Shown here in pieces: positions 21,401 through 29,559 of a DNA stretch of 45,425 nucleotides (positions are counted from its first letter, which is position 1; each line of letters opens with the position of its first letter). The DNA is taken from positions 1 to 45,425 of the IMG/VR virus record IMGVR_UViG_3300010885_040298; one strand, written 5' to 3'. Made by a program: the position numbers and the translations under genes. The notes beneath the pieces were generated by a model. It made no database searches. It was not told the DNA's origin and saw only the letters and a program-made list of their open reading frames with translations. Source of the stretch: a virus.

Positions 21401-24400
21401 CCCCGGCCACAGCCACAGCATTTTTAAATAGTCAAGGACAACTGTCTTTTATCACAGTGATTGATGCTGGATCAGGATATTATGCCACCCCCACTGTGGA
21501 GTTCAGTGGTGGTAACGGATCAGCAGCTCAAGCATATGCTGTGATGGGCAATGATCTTGTGCGCAGTTTCAAAACAGTGATCAAGTACGATAGATATCAA
21601 TATCAAACCAATATTCAATCGTGGAGTGCCGACGGCACCTACCAGGACGGCATGCGTGTGAGATATGACAATCGAGTATGGCAAGCAACCAGTTCAGACT
21701 CTACCGCAGTGATTGGACCAACTTTTGACCTGGAAAATTGGGTGTTGGTACCAGCCAGTGAATTGAGTGGCGTTGATCGTACCATGGGTTATTATACACC
21801 AGGAGTAAATGAGCCAGGGTTAGATTTGCCATTGTTGATTGACGGAATCAGCTATCCTGGAGTTCAAGTGTGGGGAGAATATTTTCTTGGAAATGATCCA
21901 GACGTTGTTGAATTTCAGTGTACCAATACCAGCAGCACTAACAATCAAATCACTTGCACCAACACCCTGGGATTGCAAGCAAATTCACCTGTGAGATTTT
22001 CTGGAACTATGATTGGCGGCATTGTGCAGTCAATTGATTATTTTATAAAAACTGTGGTGGATCAAACACAGTTTACCATATCAACTGAGATCGGTGGATT
22101 TGCTCTGGTACTGACCACTGCCAGTGGATCCATGCAAGCAATTTCTTTGCCACCCATAGATGCCACCTATGCCAGCAGTTTTGCCGATGTGTATCTTGGC
22201 ACACGCTACAGTGATATCAACATAGACGGTGGTGAATTTATAGGGACTTACGAAGGACATGCTCCGGAAGAATTGGTAAATGGCGCAGAATTTGACACTC
22301 TTGACATGCGAGTGTACACACGGCCAGGGTCAGACTGGTCGTTGTTTGATGACATCCCTGGATATGATGGACACGGATTTCAAATAACAAGCAAAAGATA
22401 CACATATTCCATACTGTTTCCTCTATTGTCTTGGGATGGGCTAGTTGAAAATCCTGTGCAAATCCAAGTGAGTGATGTGTCTACCGAATTGACATTGGCA
22501 GTTGATGTGGATTACACTGTTGATTGGGTTGCTCGTACTGTTAGTATAGTTGACTCTGGGCGTGATGGTCATGTTATAAACATCTCAGTGTACGAAGTTG
22601 GCGGCGGCAGCCAATTGTATCGGCAAAATTACATTGGTAATGATGTGGGAAATATATTGATTGTACCTGTGTCATCCGTTGAGATTTACGATCCAGTGCT
22701 ATTTGTCAACGGAGTTTATACCGAGATTGACAGCTGGGAAGCATACTATCCCGCAGACCAATGGAATCAATTGGTTGCATATACCAAATTGACAGTGGTG
22801 TATACCACTGGACCTGTGAGTTATTATCGTGCATTACAAAATGTAATTGCTGGTATAGCAATTACAGACACAGATTATTGGCAAGCATTTGTTCCGACCA
22901 CACTAAGCAAGATATCACTTGCTGCTACTTATATCAGCACCGATGCGTTGAACTTGACAGTGTTAGGGTTTACAACACCCATACAATATTCATGGAGTAC
23001 TCCACAAACTGAAAACTTCGTGGTAACTCCCACTATCAATGTTAGTAAAACAGTTACTCTTGCCAACTCATTATCGGGTACCAATATTCCCAATTTAGTT
23101 GTGACTCTAGATGGAATTAGATTACGGCCATATGAAGGTATTGAATGGACAGGCGACGGCACAACTGTTAGTTTTGGATTGCCACAACGTGGTGGATACC
23201 AACAAAGTCAAATCAATGCTGCAACTGACGTAACAGTGTATATTGACACTGTATTGCAAACTCCTGGAGTTGCATACGGGGTAACCAATTGGGACGGAAG
23301 CAACACACCGGGGCGACAAGTTGTGTTTGTAACCGCACCAGCCATTGGCGCACAAATTTTAATTTCAGTTAGCACAGTGGCAGCATATCTTGTGGTTGGC
23401 AATCAGTTGCAGTTGGTCAGCCAGCCATTAGTTGGTGCAATTTTATCAGTCACAAGTTTCAATGATACCAGTCAGCAGTTGATCCTAACACAAGTATATC
23501 AAGGTCCAGTGGTTGCTGGTGGTGTACTGATTGAGGAAGCATATGATAGCACAGTGTTTGATGCCGGGGCAGTTGATGATGCTGCTGGGTCGTATGATTA
23601 TTCTGTTGGTGTGGTTCAATTGACAAATGATTTTGATCTTGGAAGAACAGGTGTTGATTCCAGTCGACTGATGGTCACATTGAATGGCAATCAATTGTTT
23701 GACGGGGCTAATTTCACCGTGCAAGGTCAATATGTTATACTAGCGTCTGGTACCATTGGCGCAAGTGACATTGTGGTAATTGAACAGTTTACCAACAGTG
23801 TGGTACCCGAAGCCATGACATTCCGTATATTCCAAGACATGCGAGGCATACAAGCCACTTACAGAATTACAGACAGCACCACCACCACTGTGTTACAAGA
23901 TTTTACAGCCACTGCCAATATTGCATACATGGCTGATGTTAGTAAATTGCCCACACCAGATTTGTCAAACGGAATATTTGGGATATGCACAATTGGCGGA
24001 GAACGCATCATGTATCGAGTGCTGGATACAGCAACAAACACCATTTCAGGATTGTTAAGAGGCACCGCGGGCACCGCTGCTGACAATCATTATGTTGGAC
24101 AAGCAGTGTATGACATGTCTCGCAGCAACTTGTTGCCTGAAAATTATCAAAACTATGTGGTTAAAAACTCCACTTTAGGTGACGGCACAACCAGTGTGTT
24201 TTATGCTCCTGACATTGATGTTGCTGATTTTGCCGATAGTTCAACAGAGAATCAATCCATTGAAGTGTACGTAGGCGGAGTAAAACAATACAAATACAGC
24301 GACACATCAGCAACCAGCCAATATCGTTGGATTTTGGGGCAATTTGATCCAGTTACCATTGAATTTATAAATGATGACTCAATCACGCCTCCGTTGACCT

Positions 24401-24540
24401 CGCCTGTAGCCGGAGCAGATGTGACTATTCTTGTGCGTCAAGGAGTAACGTGGTATCAGCAAGCAGCAACCACTGCCAGCAACGGAATAGCCTTACAAGA
24501 AACTACCACAAATGCTGCAAGGTTTCTTCAAGGCAATTGA
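15472..24540 (+). CDS. Giant 3022-aa virion protein with FG-GAP-type propeller and carbohydrate-binding-like modules
   Basis: One uninterrupted frame. GTG at 15472 is the most natural start: 9 nt after the previous stop, no in-frame ATG nearby. Residues ~15-52 have the pattern W-x4-Y-x2-G-x2-V-x-Y-x3-YW-x-A...W seen in CBM5/12 chitin-binding folds; similar stretches recur at ~2048-2093 and, weaker, ~2425-2475. Seven FG-GAP-like repeats (YGQSVA...LVGSP; FGYSVA...YIGAPG; FGHSIT...IGCKDED; FGQSVD...YVGAPQ; FGSSIS...VVGAPRG; YGTAVS...MVGAPG, plus YGNAVD...AAGAS) start near residues 425, 489, 556, 853, 981, 1131 and 1220. Glycine-rich GSGY repeats lie at ~683-760 and ~1954-2030. DNDGDG and DEDIDG loops could bind calcium. 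Probably a baseplate-periphery or host-contact protein; the function is inferred. Confidence 0.8.
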   Translation: MDAQGFILNQDNVEEWTGLKKYTKGQIVKYKNQYWSALTIVNPSAKFDFNQWVKSDYSQIELGLLPNIANKANQLQNSYSVNTANLENDNDILSYGLIGFRPREYMAALNLDDVSQVNVYSQFLGSKGTILSAELLSQANLGKESADYDIYENWAVQRAVYGANANRSFVELRLDRALLSSNPGLVQVIQPLQTSQADQTILLSDVWKQSYKLSSTQFLPTTLTQVTDIALPTAGYVNLEDADITTFDLGARSTIAANLNAVQVGATVWVAKVNNYDWDIYRCVSIPGFIDHICDNLDGTSIVNFTKPHNLTVGQRLIIKQFSMNVDGIYRVLTIDTVNRITIAYSFVAGQQTVVTGTGIGFILQTQRVSQASDIVDLPYTNDIQTGARVWVDNDGDGLWTVLEKQNQFTDVIELAPELLDATEQYGQSVAQARNRFAALVGSPRYGFPTGSEKGGVYVYVKNYADQYAPVSPIVGDAVLTLDISGVRGYGNAVDFGNQSWAAAGASKSLGPAGQSDVGYAAVIFRDPVLGAPGSIPYVQWQLLVPPELPNTVVAGEFGYSVAVSSDERWLYIGAPGANKVYAYGQVDWQNQYVRAAGDGITTTYNIANTIQIGQSTQLNVTIDGASQIINVDYTVAGDLSSVTFTTAPAAAAVINIARISKKNIDADYYYNVTQTTTSGGGSGAEFTIYRQRNQVGQPGATYGEVGVTSGGSGYAVANTITFASSKFGGTANLVLTVASIGPGGSVATFTIAYSPGSLISAFSLNEYFFTATDIYSFSVYVDGVLYRPILDYDFDADSSSIADLDLTFVLPDGTTPINATTYPAAGTLITIQAKAYYEYVDTLTVSGLAVDARFGHSITTTTDGRQVLIGCKDEDIDGNVDAGSVYVFDRNVQRFIYGSDPSSTTFTVLGTVAEPVSVIVNNVFLINQTNTVINAPDSFTVSGNNVTINSDLQVGDVIEIETNQFSQMQQINKDTVTEFTNFGQSVDICIYNCSLYVGAPQDSTDGWKSGLVQRSVNQSRVYGIITSTVVDPVLDNGDTIRVNNIDVAVPVAPNQNITGLAAAINAAVPNVTATASAGLLTIRVTNFDSAAPGNKLQVAPGSIGTTFEDLGFDTFVYTQSIYSPYPVDFAGFGSSISINDTAANLVVGAPRGTLYSVTEFDDDTTFFDDKSTIFFSIVTQSGAVYTYDYLHSADESVSNPGMFAFGLQIYDTNIYPYDTYGTAVSYVDGVLMVGAPGNDATADDSSGSNYGRVFVSENPTRTPAWVPIRVQQPVVDIRLLNSVFMYDRLTSARTEQFDFFDPLQGKILGAARQNIDYISGIDPAAYNVGSNSSTGNRWTAEHVGEIWWNISMVRFIDPNQDDIVYASRRWGQVFPGSSIDMYQWIQSAVPPGLYTGPGTPQNILSYTVNSQLGIDGVFNTYYYFWVRGLLTVSSKQGKTLAAQTVANYIENPKASGIPYIAPVNASTVAIYNATDVIQASDTIINIEFDQEYTDSNVHVEYELIAQDKADGFLSNNLYRKLQDSLCGIDTAGNIVPDPNLNPAERYGVQFRPRQSMFVDRYEALKNYITRANTVFARYPMAENKNFTLLNSSESEPSSSTGSQVNWNLRVANLEILGFQNIDIVPLGYKYLVVSDSLNNGLWTIYVVQYGQGVLSAVRELALIQVQNYDTKRYWSYINWYLPGYNSSTAVIAEVPNYSALATLSLAVGSSVRVTANAQGKFEIYLLTDIRWERVGLESGTIELSAELYNYSLGRFGFDVEVFDAQYFDQEPVIETRKIIQAINEELFVGELLIERNKSLMLMFNFVLSEFSAPEWLVKTSLIDVDHRIRNLEPFQNYRKDNQEFVLDYIKEVKPYHVQIREFNLLYNGQDSYAGDMSDFDVPAYYNTNLVVPQYTSPILNIDDTTDPRYQQPYLHATAQQDNISSDTSPNSLVWQAWPYSQWYNNYLLTLQSIQIVNAGSGYTEAPTVTIVGDAETPATATAFLNSQGQLSFITVIDAGSGYYATPTVEFSGGNGSAAQAYAVMGNDLVRSFKTVIKYDRYQYQTNIQSWSADGTYQDGMRVRYDNRVWQATSSDSTAVIGPTFDLENWVLVPASELSGVDRTMGYYTPGVNEPGLDLPLLIDGISYPGVQVWGEYFLGNDPDVVEFQCTNTSSTNNQITCTNTLGLQANSPVRFSGTMIGGIVQSIDYFIKTVVDQTQFTISTEIGGFALVLTTASGSMQAISLPPIDATYASSFADVYLGTRYSDINIDGGEFIGTYEGHAPEELVNGAEFDTLDMRVYTRPGSDWSLFDDIPGYDGHGFQITSKRYTYSILFPLLSWDGLVENPVQIQVSDVSTELTLAVDVDYTVDWVARTVSIVDSGRDGHVINISVYEVGGGSQLYRQNYIGNDVGNILIVPVSSVEIYDPVLFVNGVYTEIDSWEAYYPADQWNQLVAYTKLTVVYTTGPVSYYRALQNVIAGIAITDTDYWQAFVPTTLSKISLAATYISTDALNLTVLGFTTPIQYSWSTPQTENFVVTPTINVSKTVTLANSLSGTNIPNLVVTLDGIRLRPYEGIEWTGDGTTVSFGLPQRGGYQQSQINAATDVTVYIDTVLQTPGVAYGVTNWDGSNTPGRQVVFVTAPAIGAQILISVSTVAAYLVVGNQLQLVSQPLVGAILSVTSFNDTSQQLILTQVYQGPVVAGGVLIEEAYDSTVFDAGAVDDAAGSYDYSVGVVQLTNDFDLGRTGVDSSRLMVTLNGNQLFDGANFTVQGQYVILASGTIGASDIVVIEQFTNSVVPEAMTFRIFQDMRGIQATYRITDSTTTTVLQDFTATANIAYMADVSKLPTPDLSNGIFGICTIGGERIMYRVLDTATNTISGLLRGTAGTAADNHYVGQAVYDMSRSNLLPENYQNYVVKNSTLGDGTTSVFYAPDIDVADFADSSTENQSIEVYVGGVKQYKYSDTSATSQYRWILGQFDPVTIEFINDDSITPPLTSPVAGADVTILVRQGVTWYQQAATTASNGIALQETTTNAARFLQGN

Positions 24541-24544
24541 CACA

Positions 24545-24552
24545 GATAAATA
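24545..24552 (+). promoter_or_regulatory. T4-type late promoter core GATAAATA
   Basis: GATAAATA just after the stop of the 3022-aa gene and 8 nt before a small ATG ORF. It matches the NATAAATA form of the late promoter. The predicted start would again leave almost no leader for the 51-aa ORF, but a good leader for the gene at 24767. Confidence 0.45.
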
Positions 24553-24559
24553 AAAGACC

Positions 24560-24715
24560 ATGCCAAATATTGTAAATCCGCCAAAAGTTGTATCACAGAT
24601 ACCGTTGCCATCTCTGCCAAAAAAGCCCAATGAAACTGGGACAATTTCAGTGCAATCTTATTTTAGAATTTCTGACCCAGCAACTGAAAAAACCATTGTG
24701 GAGGGTCGAGGATGA
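24560..24715 (+). CDS. Small 51-aa proline-rich protein, unknown function
   Basis: A short ORF filling most of the 226-nt space between two structural genes. It begins MPNIVNPPKVVSQIPLPSLP and ends TEKTIVEGRG. It is proline-rich at the N-terminus with a short beta-like stretch (TGTISVQSYFRISD) at residues 27-39. No signal peptide or membrane segment. Codon use looks like the neighbours, and a GATAAATA box precedes it. No strong ribosome site is visible. It could be a small virion linker peptide; this is a guess from position. Confidence 0.5.
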   Translation: MPNIVNPPKVVSQIPLPSLPKKPNETGTISVQSYFRISDPATEKTIVEGRG

Positions 24716-24766
24716 TTCCCACAACTCTTTATATATGCATAGCCGGCAACCAAAAAGGAACAATAA

Positions 24767-25384
24767 ATGCTAATTAATACGTATGGCCCTATTATTAAAG
24801 GGCACATCAAAATTACGGACGTCACAGACAAAGACTGCCCGCAGGTATTAGTTGATAAAGACAACAGCATACATTATGAAAATATCTCAATTGCCATGGC
24901 GCAAACATTGGCAGATCGCAACACTGGGTATATCTATCAGATGGCGTTTGGCAACGGAGGATCAAGTGTGGATCCAACTGGCGTTATTACATATTTGCCC
25001 CCAAATACCACTGGTCAAAATGCTGATTTGTACAATGAAACTTATGCCAAAGTGGTCAACGATAATTCAGCAGCAGACACAGATCCCGAAAACAACAAAA
25101 TGACAGTGTTACACACATCGGGCAATGTATATACAGATATTCTAGTTCAATGCTTGTTGGATTATGGTGAACCGCCCGAACAGCAAGCGTTTGATAACAG
25201 TACAAATTTCAACGGAGAGTTTGTGTTTGACGAATTGGGATTAAAATCGTGGAATGGCAGTGTGGATGACCTACGTTTGATCACGCATGTGATTTTTCAT
25301 CCAGTGCAAAAGAGTTTGAATCGACAGATTCAAATTGACTATACATTACGTATACAGACTTTGAGCAATATCAATGCTGTATAA
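24767..25384 (+). CDS. Structural-module protein of unknown function, 205 aa
   Basis: The ATG at 24767 has a good ribosome site, AAGGA at 24755-24759. The sequence begins MLINTYGPIIKGHIKITD and contains DNSIHYENISIAMAQTLADR, a Gly-rich turn (FGNGGSSVDPTG) and a C-terminal beta stretch (RQIQIDYTLRIQTLSN). I do not recognise a family with certainty. It sits between the giant structural protein and the tail fibre, where T4 has gp8 (wedge) and fibre-attachment genes, so a wedge or fibre-connector role is plausible. Length is shorter than T4 gp8 (334 aa). No membrane segment or catalytic motif. Confidence 0.7.
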   Translation: MLINTYGPIIKGHIKITDVTDKDCPQVLVDKDNSIHYENISIAMAQTLADRNTGYIYQMAFGNGGSSVDPTGVITYLPPNTTGQNADLYNETYAKVVNDNSAADTDPENNKMTVLHTSGNVYTDILVQCLLDYGEPPEQQAFDNSTNFNGEFVFDELGLKSWNGSVDDLRLITHVIFHPVQKSLNRQIQIDYTLRIQTLSNINAV

Positions 25385-25387
25385 ATA
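25380..25387 (+). promoter_or_regulatory. T4-type late promoter core TATAAATA
   Basis: Exact TATAAATA overlapping the stop codon of the 205-aa gene and 19 nt before the tail fibre ATG. A T4-like start would fall near 25393, leaving a leader of about 14 nt with AGGTAA at 25397-25402. Because it shares the stop codon, chance cannot be excluded. Confidence 0.5.
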
Positions 25388-25406
25388 TTGAGAACAGGTA
25401 ACTGAC

Positions 25407-28196
25407 ATGGCATATACAATCAATCTCACCGACGGAACGGTTTTTGCAACAATTCCAGATGGTACCACCAACAATGCAACCAGTGCATTGGTATTGGTAG
25501 GTAAAAACTACGCTGGCTACGGCGAATTTCTTGACGAAAACTTTGTGCATGTGCTGGAAAATTCAGCCTCTACCACAGCACCAACTGCACCATTAACTGG
25601 ACAGCTTTGGTGGGACAAAACAAATTTCCTACTTAAAGTTTATAATGGTACCATCTGGAAAACAATTTCAGCTGCCACTGCCAGCAGCTCTCAACCCAGT
25701 TCAAACGTCACTGGCGATCTATGGTATGATACCACTAACCAGCAATTAAAAGTATATACAGGCAGCAGTTTTATCGTGGTAGGACCTGCCTATACCAGTA
25801 GTGAAGGTACTGCTGGTGCAATTCCAGGATTAGTAAATGATTCGGGCGGCTCATCACATTTTATTACCAGTCTGTATGTAAACAACACACAGATAGCCAT
25901 TGTAAGTGTGGACGCTGCATTTACTCCGGCTGCTCCTACCAATACCAATTTTCCCACAATCTTCCCAGGTATCACAGTTACTAAATCTGCTGCCAGTACC
26001 TTGGCTGGCAATGTGGTCAACACAGGTAACTTGACACTCACTGCTGCTGGCGCAACCACAGTCACGGTCACATCAACTGGAGCCAATATTGCTGGATACA
26101 TGAACAGCACTGGAAATATCACTGGAGCCAATGTTTTGGGCGGTGCCAATGTCAATGCCACAACACACACAGGTGCCACAGTTAGTGTGACTGGTACAAT
26201 TACAGGTGGCAATTTGGCCACTGCCGGTGCAATCACCGGCGCCAGTAGCAGTGTTAGTGGTATTGTAACCGGTGCCAGTGTGGTAGGTGGAGTTATCACC
26301 GGCACAAGTAGCAGTGTTAGCGGTATTGTAACAGGTGCGTCAGTAGTAGGTGGAGTTATCACTGGAACTAGTGTTAGTTTGAGTGGAAATGTACAAGCTG
26401 GCAATGTACGCACTGGAGGATTGCTCAGTGCCTCGGGTAATATTACAAGTGCTGGTAATGTGGATGCTGGGTTTTATTTAGGAAACGGATCTCTGTTAAC
26501 TGGACTTAGTTCTGCAGTTTCGGTAACTAAAATTGTCAACGGGACAACCGAAGCCAACGCAGTGAGTTCAGGGGGCAATATTGCCTTTAGTGTTGGTGGC
26601 ACAGCCAACGTTATGGTTGCGGCAACCACTGGCATTGCAGTTACTGGACTCAGCACACCTGCAATTGTAAAAACTGGCACCAATGCAGTTGGTAATATTG
26701 GTGCTGTGGGATCTTATTTTAATGCAGTATTTGCCGATAATTATAATGGTACCAGTGCAAGTCTAACTGGTAATGTGCAAGGCGGCAATTTACGCACTGC
26801 CGGATTGCTCTCTGCTACTGGCAACATTACTGGTGGCAATATTTTAACTGGTGGATTACTAAGTGTAACCGGCAATGTCACAGCTGGTAATGTGCTAGGT
26901 GGAGCAAACGTCAATGCCACCATACACACAGGTACTACGGTCAGTGTAACCGGCAACATTACTGGTGGCAATTATTACTACGCAAACGGCTCACCAGTTG
27001 CAGGTTCAGGAGCACAAGGTACTACTGGAACTACAGGCGCTCAAGGAACTACAGGCACTACAGGGGGAACAGGTACTCAAGGAACCACAGGCACTACAGG
27101 GGGAACTGGTACTCAGGGAACCACAGGAGCAGGTACTCAAGGTGCTACAGGAGGAACTGGTGGAACTGGCACTCAAGGAACTACAGGTACTCAAGGTGCT
27201 ACAGGAGCAGGTACTCAAGGTGCTACTGGGGGAACTGGGGGAACAGGCACTCAAGGAACTACAGGAGCAGGTACTCAAGGTGCTACTGGGGGAACTGGGG
27301 GAACAGGTACTCAAGGAACTACAGGAGCAGGTACTCAAGGTGCTACTGGCGGAACTGGCGGAACAGGTACTCAAGGAACTACAGGTACTCAAGGTGCCAC
27401 TGGAACTGGTACTCAAGGTGCCACTGGAACTGGCACTCAAGGAACTACAGGTACTCAAGGAACTACAGGAGCGGGTACTCAAGGTGCTACAGGAGGAACT
27501 GGTACTCAAGGAACTACAGGCACTCAAGGAACTACAGGAGCAGGTACTCAAGGTGCTACTGGGGGAACTGGGGGAACAGGCACTCAAGGAACTACTGGAA
27601 CCACAGGTGGAACTGGTGGAACTGGCGCTCAAGGTGCCACTGGGCCAAGCACAGCAGTCAATGCCACCGCAGTGACCACTGGAACATTTTATCCGGTGTT
27701 TGTTTCAGCAGCAGGATCAAATCAAACACCCAGTGTTAGAACTGCTGCCACTGCATTTTCTTTTAATGCTGCCACAAATGTTCTAACTGTAACTGCAACC
27801 ACTGCACAGTACGCTGACTTGGCAGAACGGTTTGAAACAGACGAACAATTGGAATCAGGTACTGTGGTTGAACTGGGTGGGTTAAAAGAAATAACCAAAT
27901 CAATGAACGAATTAAGTGAAAATGTATTTGGAGTCATAAGTACAAGACCGGCATATACCATGAATGGTGGTGCTGGCGAAAATGATACCCACCCCCTTGT
28001 TGCAATAACTGGACGTGTGCCTGTAAAAGTTACAGGCTGTATCAATAAAGGTGACAGATTGGTAAGTGCTGGTTCAGGATTGGCTCGTGCCGCCCAACCA
28101 GGCGAAGCAACTAGTTTTAACGTGATTGGGAGATCTTTAGTAAATAAATCAACTAATGGTCTCGGGGTTGTTGAAGCTATCGTTACCATAACTTAA
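25407..28196 (+). CDS. Collagen-like tail fibre protein
   Basis: 929 aa. The N-terminal ~130 residues ([20 protein letters not shown], then two GxLWWD/GDLWYD strands) form an attachment domain I associate with fibres of marine T4-like phages. Residues ~140-530 are repeated short beta elements ([32 protein letters not shown]), consistent with a trimeric beta-rich shaft. Residues 535-745 are Gly-X-Y collagen-like repeats rich in Thr and Gln. The C-terminal ~130 residues ([35 protein letters not shown]) form a conserved fibre-tip or chaperone-like domain. Expected role: host recognition, probably as a trimer. A TATAAATA box lies directly upstream. Confidence 0.85.
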   Translation: MAYTINLTDGTVFATIPDGTTNNATSALVLVGKNYAGYGEFLDENFVHVLENSASTTAPTAPLTGQLWWDKTNFLLKVYNGTIWKTISAATASSSQPSSNVTGDLWYDTTNQQLKVYTGSSFIVVGPAYTSSEGTAGAIPGLVNDSGGSSHFITSLYVNNTQIAIVSVDAAFTPAAPTNTNFPTIFPGITVTKSAASTLAGNVVNTGNLTLTAAGATTVTVTSTGANIAGYMNSTGNITGANVLGGANVNATTHTGATVSVTGTITGGNLATAGAITGASSSVSGIVTGASVVGGVITGTSSSVSGIVTGASVVGGVITGTSVSLSGNVQAGNVRTGGLLSASGNITSAGNVDAGFYLGNGSLLTGLSSAVSVTKIVNGTTEANAVSSGGNIAFSVGGTANVMVAATTGIAVTGLSTPAIVKTGTNAVGNIGAVGSYFNAVFADNYNGTSASLTGNVQGGNLRTAGLLSATGNITGGNILTGGLLSVTGNVTAGNVLGGANVNATIHTGTTVSVTGNITGGNYYYANGSPVAGSGAQGTTGTTGAQGTTGTTGGTGTQGTTGTTGGTGTQGTTGAGTQGATGGTGGTGTQGTTGTQGATGAGTQGATGGTGGTGTQGTTGAGTQGATGGTGGTGTQGTTGAGTQGATGGTGGTGTQGTTGTQGATGTGTQGATGTGTQGTTGTQGTTGAGTQGATGGTGTQGTTGTQGTTGAGTQGATGGTGGTGTQGTTGTTGGTGGTGAQGATGPSTAVNATAVTTGTFYPVFVSAAGSNQTPSVRTAATAFSFNAATNVLTVTATTAQYADLAERFETDEQLESGTVVELGGLKEITKSMNELSENVFGVISTRPAYTMNGGAGENDTHPLVAITGRVPVKVTGCINKGDRLVSAGSGLARAAQPGEATSFNVIGRSLVNKSTNGLGVVEAIVTIT
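27009..27641 (+). repeat. Collagen-like coding repeat tract (211 codons)
   Basis: Repeats of 9-nt Gly-X-Y codons, mainly GTQ, GTT, GAT and GGT, arranged in larger near-identical units such as [21 protein letters not shown] Gly-Ala dipeptide recurs and shifts the glycine register within the larger units. Such tracts slip easily, so length probably varies among relatives. Long open frames on other strands or frames here are artefacts of the repeat. Confidence 0.92.
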
Positions 28197-28209
28197 TTGG
28201 GATTAGAAA

Positions 28210-29181
28210 ATGACATACACAGCGGGCAGTACAATCGTAGCCGATGACTACAATGGGTTTGTTTCAAACAATCCTTACAATATGGGCGTTATCTTGGGTA
28301 GTGGTGGAACAGATATAGGCTACGGGCAAACAACAATACCCACAGTTTCCGCAGCTGGCAATATCACTGCCACGCAATGGGCCAGTTTGGTGAACAAGCT
28401 TACTTCATTGGGCTTTCAAACTAACACAGCTCTTACCAGTAGAGCAGCACCTACTGTTGGTACTACTATTAGTATTTTGGCAGCAGTGAACACTGACATT
28501 ACATCTTGTATTAACAATCGTGGAAATGCTTCGAGCAGTGGTTCACAGTATACCGGCTGGACCGGAACCAATAGCAAAACCACCGACACCACTGGTGCAT
28601 TTACCCTTCAATTTAACAACACAATAACATTTCCCAGCGCCGACCAAGCCAGATATTTTTGGAACGCAGGCGGATTGGTCAAGATTGACGTGTCAAAAAC
28701 ATCAACTGGTAACACTGGTGATCCCGAATGGAATGACCTGGCAAGCACATTGTGTGGTGATGTTTGGATTTCTGGACGAGTTAACAATGCCGCACAAAGC
28801 ATTGCTGGTGTCAGTTATACCGGCACAACAAAAATAGGCGGAACTGGCACGCCTAACACACTGGCCACAACCACAGGATGGTATACATTGACAGCCGACG
28901 GAGCCGAATATTATGTATACAAACAATTTGCAGATACTGCTCCATACACTTCCAATTATATTCTACACACCATAGCCAAGAACTCTGGTGCAACCACATT
29001 GACAATCAGAACCTACTGGGTCAATTCAGAAGGTGACACAATCACGGGCGGTACTGCTCCCTCTGGTGCCACACCCGGCACTGCGCCTTGCACAATTGTA
29101 ACATACTACCCGCCAAGTACCACATACCTAACCAATACCTGGGGCACACCCACAATAACATGCTCCGTTGACTTATATTAA
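28210..29181 (+). CDS. Probable virion/tail protein of unknown function
   Basis: 323 aa, ATG 14 nt after the fibre gene. The N-terminus (TAGSTIVADDYNGFVSNNPY and GVILGSGGTDIGYGQ) is followed by a helical stretch (TATQWASLVNKLTSLG) and a long Thr/Ser/Gly-rich beta region. Residues ~130-200 (TLQFNNTITFPSADQARYFW and NAGGLVKIDVS) recall phage virion proteins in which this phrase is common. No catalytic motif, signal peptide or membrane segment. It is the last gene before a strong terminator and so the end of the structural module. It may be a fibre-associated or adhesin-like protein; its close coupling to the fibre gene supports that. Confidence 0.72.
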   Translation: MTYTAGSTIVADDYNGFVSNNPYNMGVILGSGGTDIGYGQTTIPTVSAAGNITATQWASLVNKLTSLGFQTNTALTSRAAPTVGTTISILAAVNTDITSCINNRGNASSSGSQYTGWTGTNSKTTDTTGAFTLQFNNTITFPSADQARYFWNAGGLVKIDVSKTSTGNTGDPEWNDLASTLCGDVWISGRVNNAAQSIAGVSYTGTTKIGGTGTPNTLATTTGWYTLTADGAEYYVYKQFADTAPYTSNYILHTIAKNSGATTLTIRTYWVNSEGDTITGGTAPSGATPGTAPCTIVTYYPPSTTYLTNTWGTPTITCSVDLY

Positions 29182-29198
29182 TCTGCCCAGGATTACCA

Positions 29199-29227
29199 AA
29201 AGGGCCTGCGGGCCCTTTACTTTTGTT
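29199..29227 (+). terminator. Rho-independent terminator ending the structural module
   Basis: An 8-bp perfect stem AAAGGGCC/GGCCCTTT (29199-29206 with 29211-29218), loop TGCG, followed by ACTTTTGTT. It lies 18 nt after the last structural gene stop. Confidence 0.88.
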
Positions 29228-29244
29228 GCAAATACCTGTATACT
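29216..29244 (+). promoter_or_regulatory. Possible host-type promoter for the modification cluster
   Basis: TTTACT (29216-29221) and TATACT (29239-29244) are separated by 17 nt, a weak match to a sigma70 promoter placed right after the terminator. Transcription would begin near the ATG at 29251, so the message would be nearly leaderless. It overlaps the terminator's right arm and could be chance. Confidence 0.3.
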
Positions 29245-29250
29245 ATACAT

Positions 29251-29559
29251 ATGGATACTGAATCTGTTATTGCTCACGCACGAGCACGGTTTGATCACGC
29301 GGCTGCCCGCCGTGTTTTAAAAGAAAAATATCAAGCTCGCATGATGTTTGCCTACAACGGAGGCATGTGGCAGGCCGGACCGGAATTGCTAACCTTGTTG
29401 TCTGCTTGCCCTGACAGAGAAAATGCAGTGATTTTAGATCTGTATGAAAACCCCATACGTATACATGTGGGAGATTTAGAACATGCAACAGCACAACGCT
29501 GGCAAGAACAAATGAATGCATGGCTTGTGGAATTTGAACAAACTCAGTCTCACAGATGA
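29251..29559 (+). CDS. Conserved-looking 102-aa protein, unknown function
   Basis: First gene of the second transcription block. It begins MDTESVIAHARARFDHAAAR, an amphipathic helical start, followed by a beta region (ARMMFAYNGGMWQAGPELL) and a helical end (QRWQEQMNAWLVEFEQ). The size and pattern suggest a small soluble phage protein. I cannot name a family. No membrane segment. Its stop overlaps the next start as ATGA, so it is translationally coupled to the GT-A-like gene, but that alone does not show a shared function. Confidence 0.72.
   Translation: MDTESVIAHARARFDHAAARRVLKEKYQARMMFAYNGGMWQAGPELLTLLSACPDRENAVILDLYENPIRIHVGDLEHATAQRWQEQMNAWLVEFEQTQSHR

Noticed and set aside
25790-26413. 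Reverse-strand open frame of 207 codons in the fibre shaft
   Set aside because: It mirrors the repetitive Thr/Val/Gly coding of the fibre gene; no start context and no family resemblance.
27006-27632. Open reverse-strand frame (208 codons, Ser/Cys-rich) and an open +1 frame (26965-27675, Leu/Gln-rich) over the collagen tract
   Set aside because: A 9-nt repeat without stops in one frame is often stop-free in others; the translations are pure repeat artefacts with no ordinary protein features.
27009-27641. CRISPR-like array
   Set aside because: Repeats are contiguous, in frame and lack unique spacers; no Cas genes occur.
25407-29181. Diversity-generating retroelement acting on the fibre or the following gene
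   Set aside because: No reverse transcriptase gene and no template/variable repeat pair was seen in the window.
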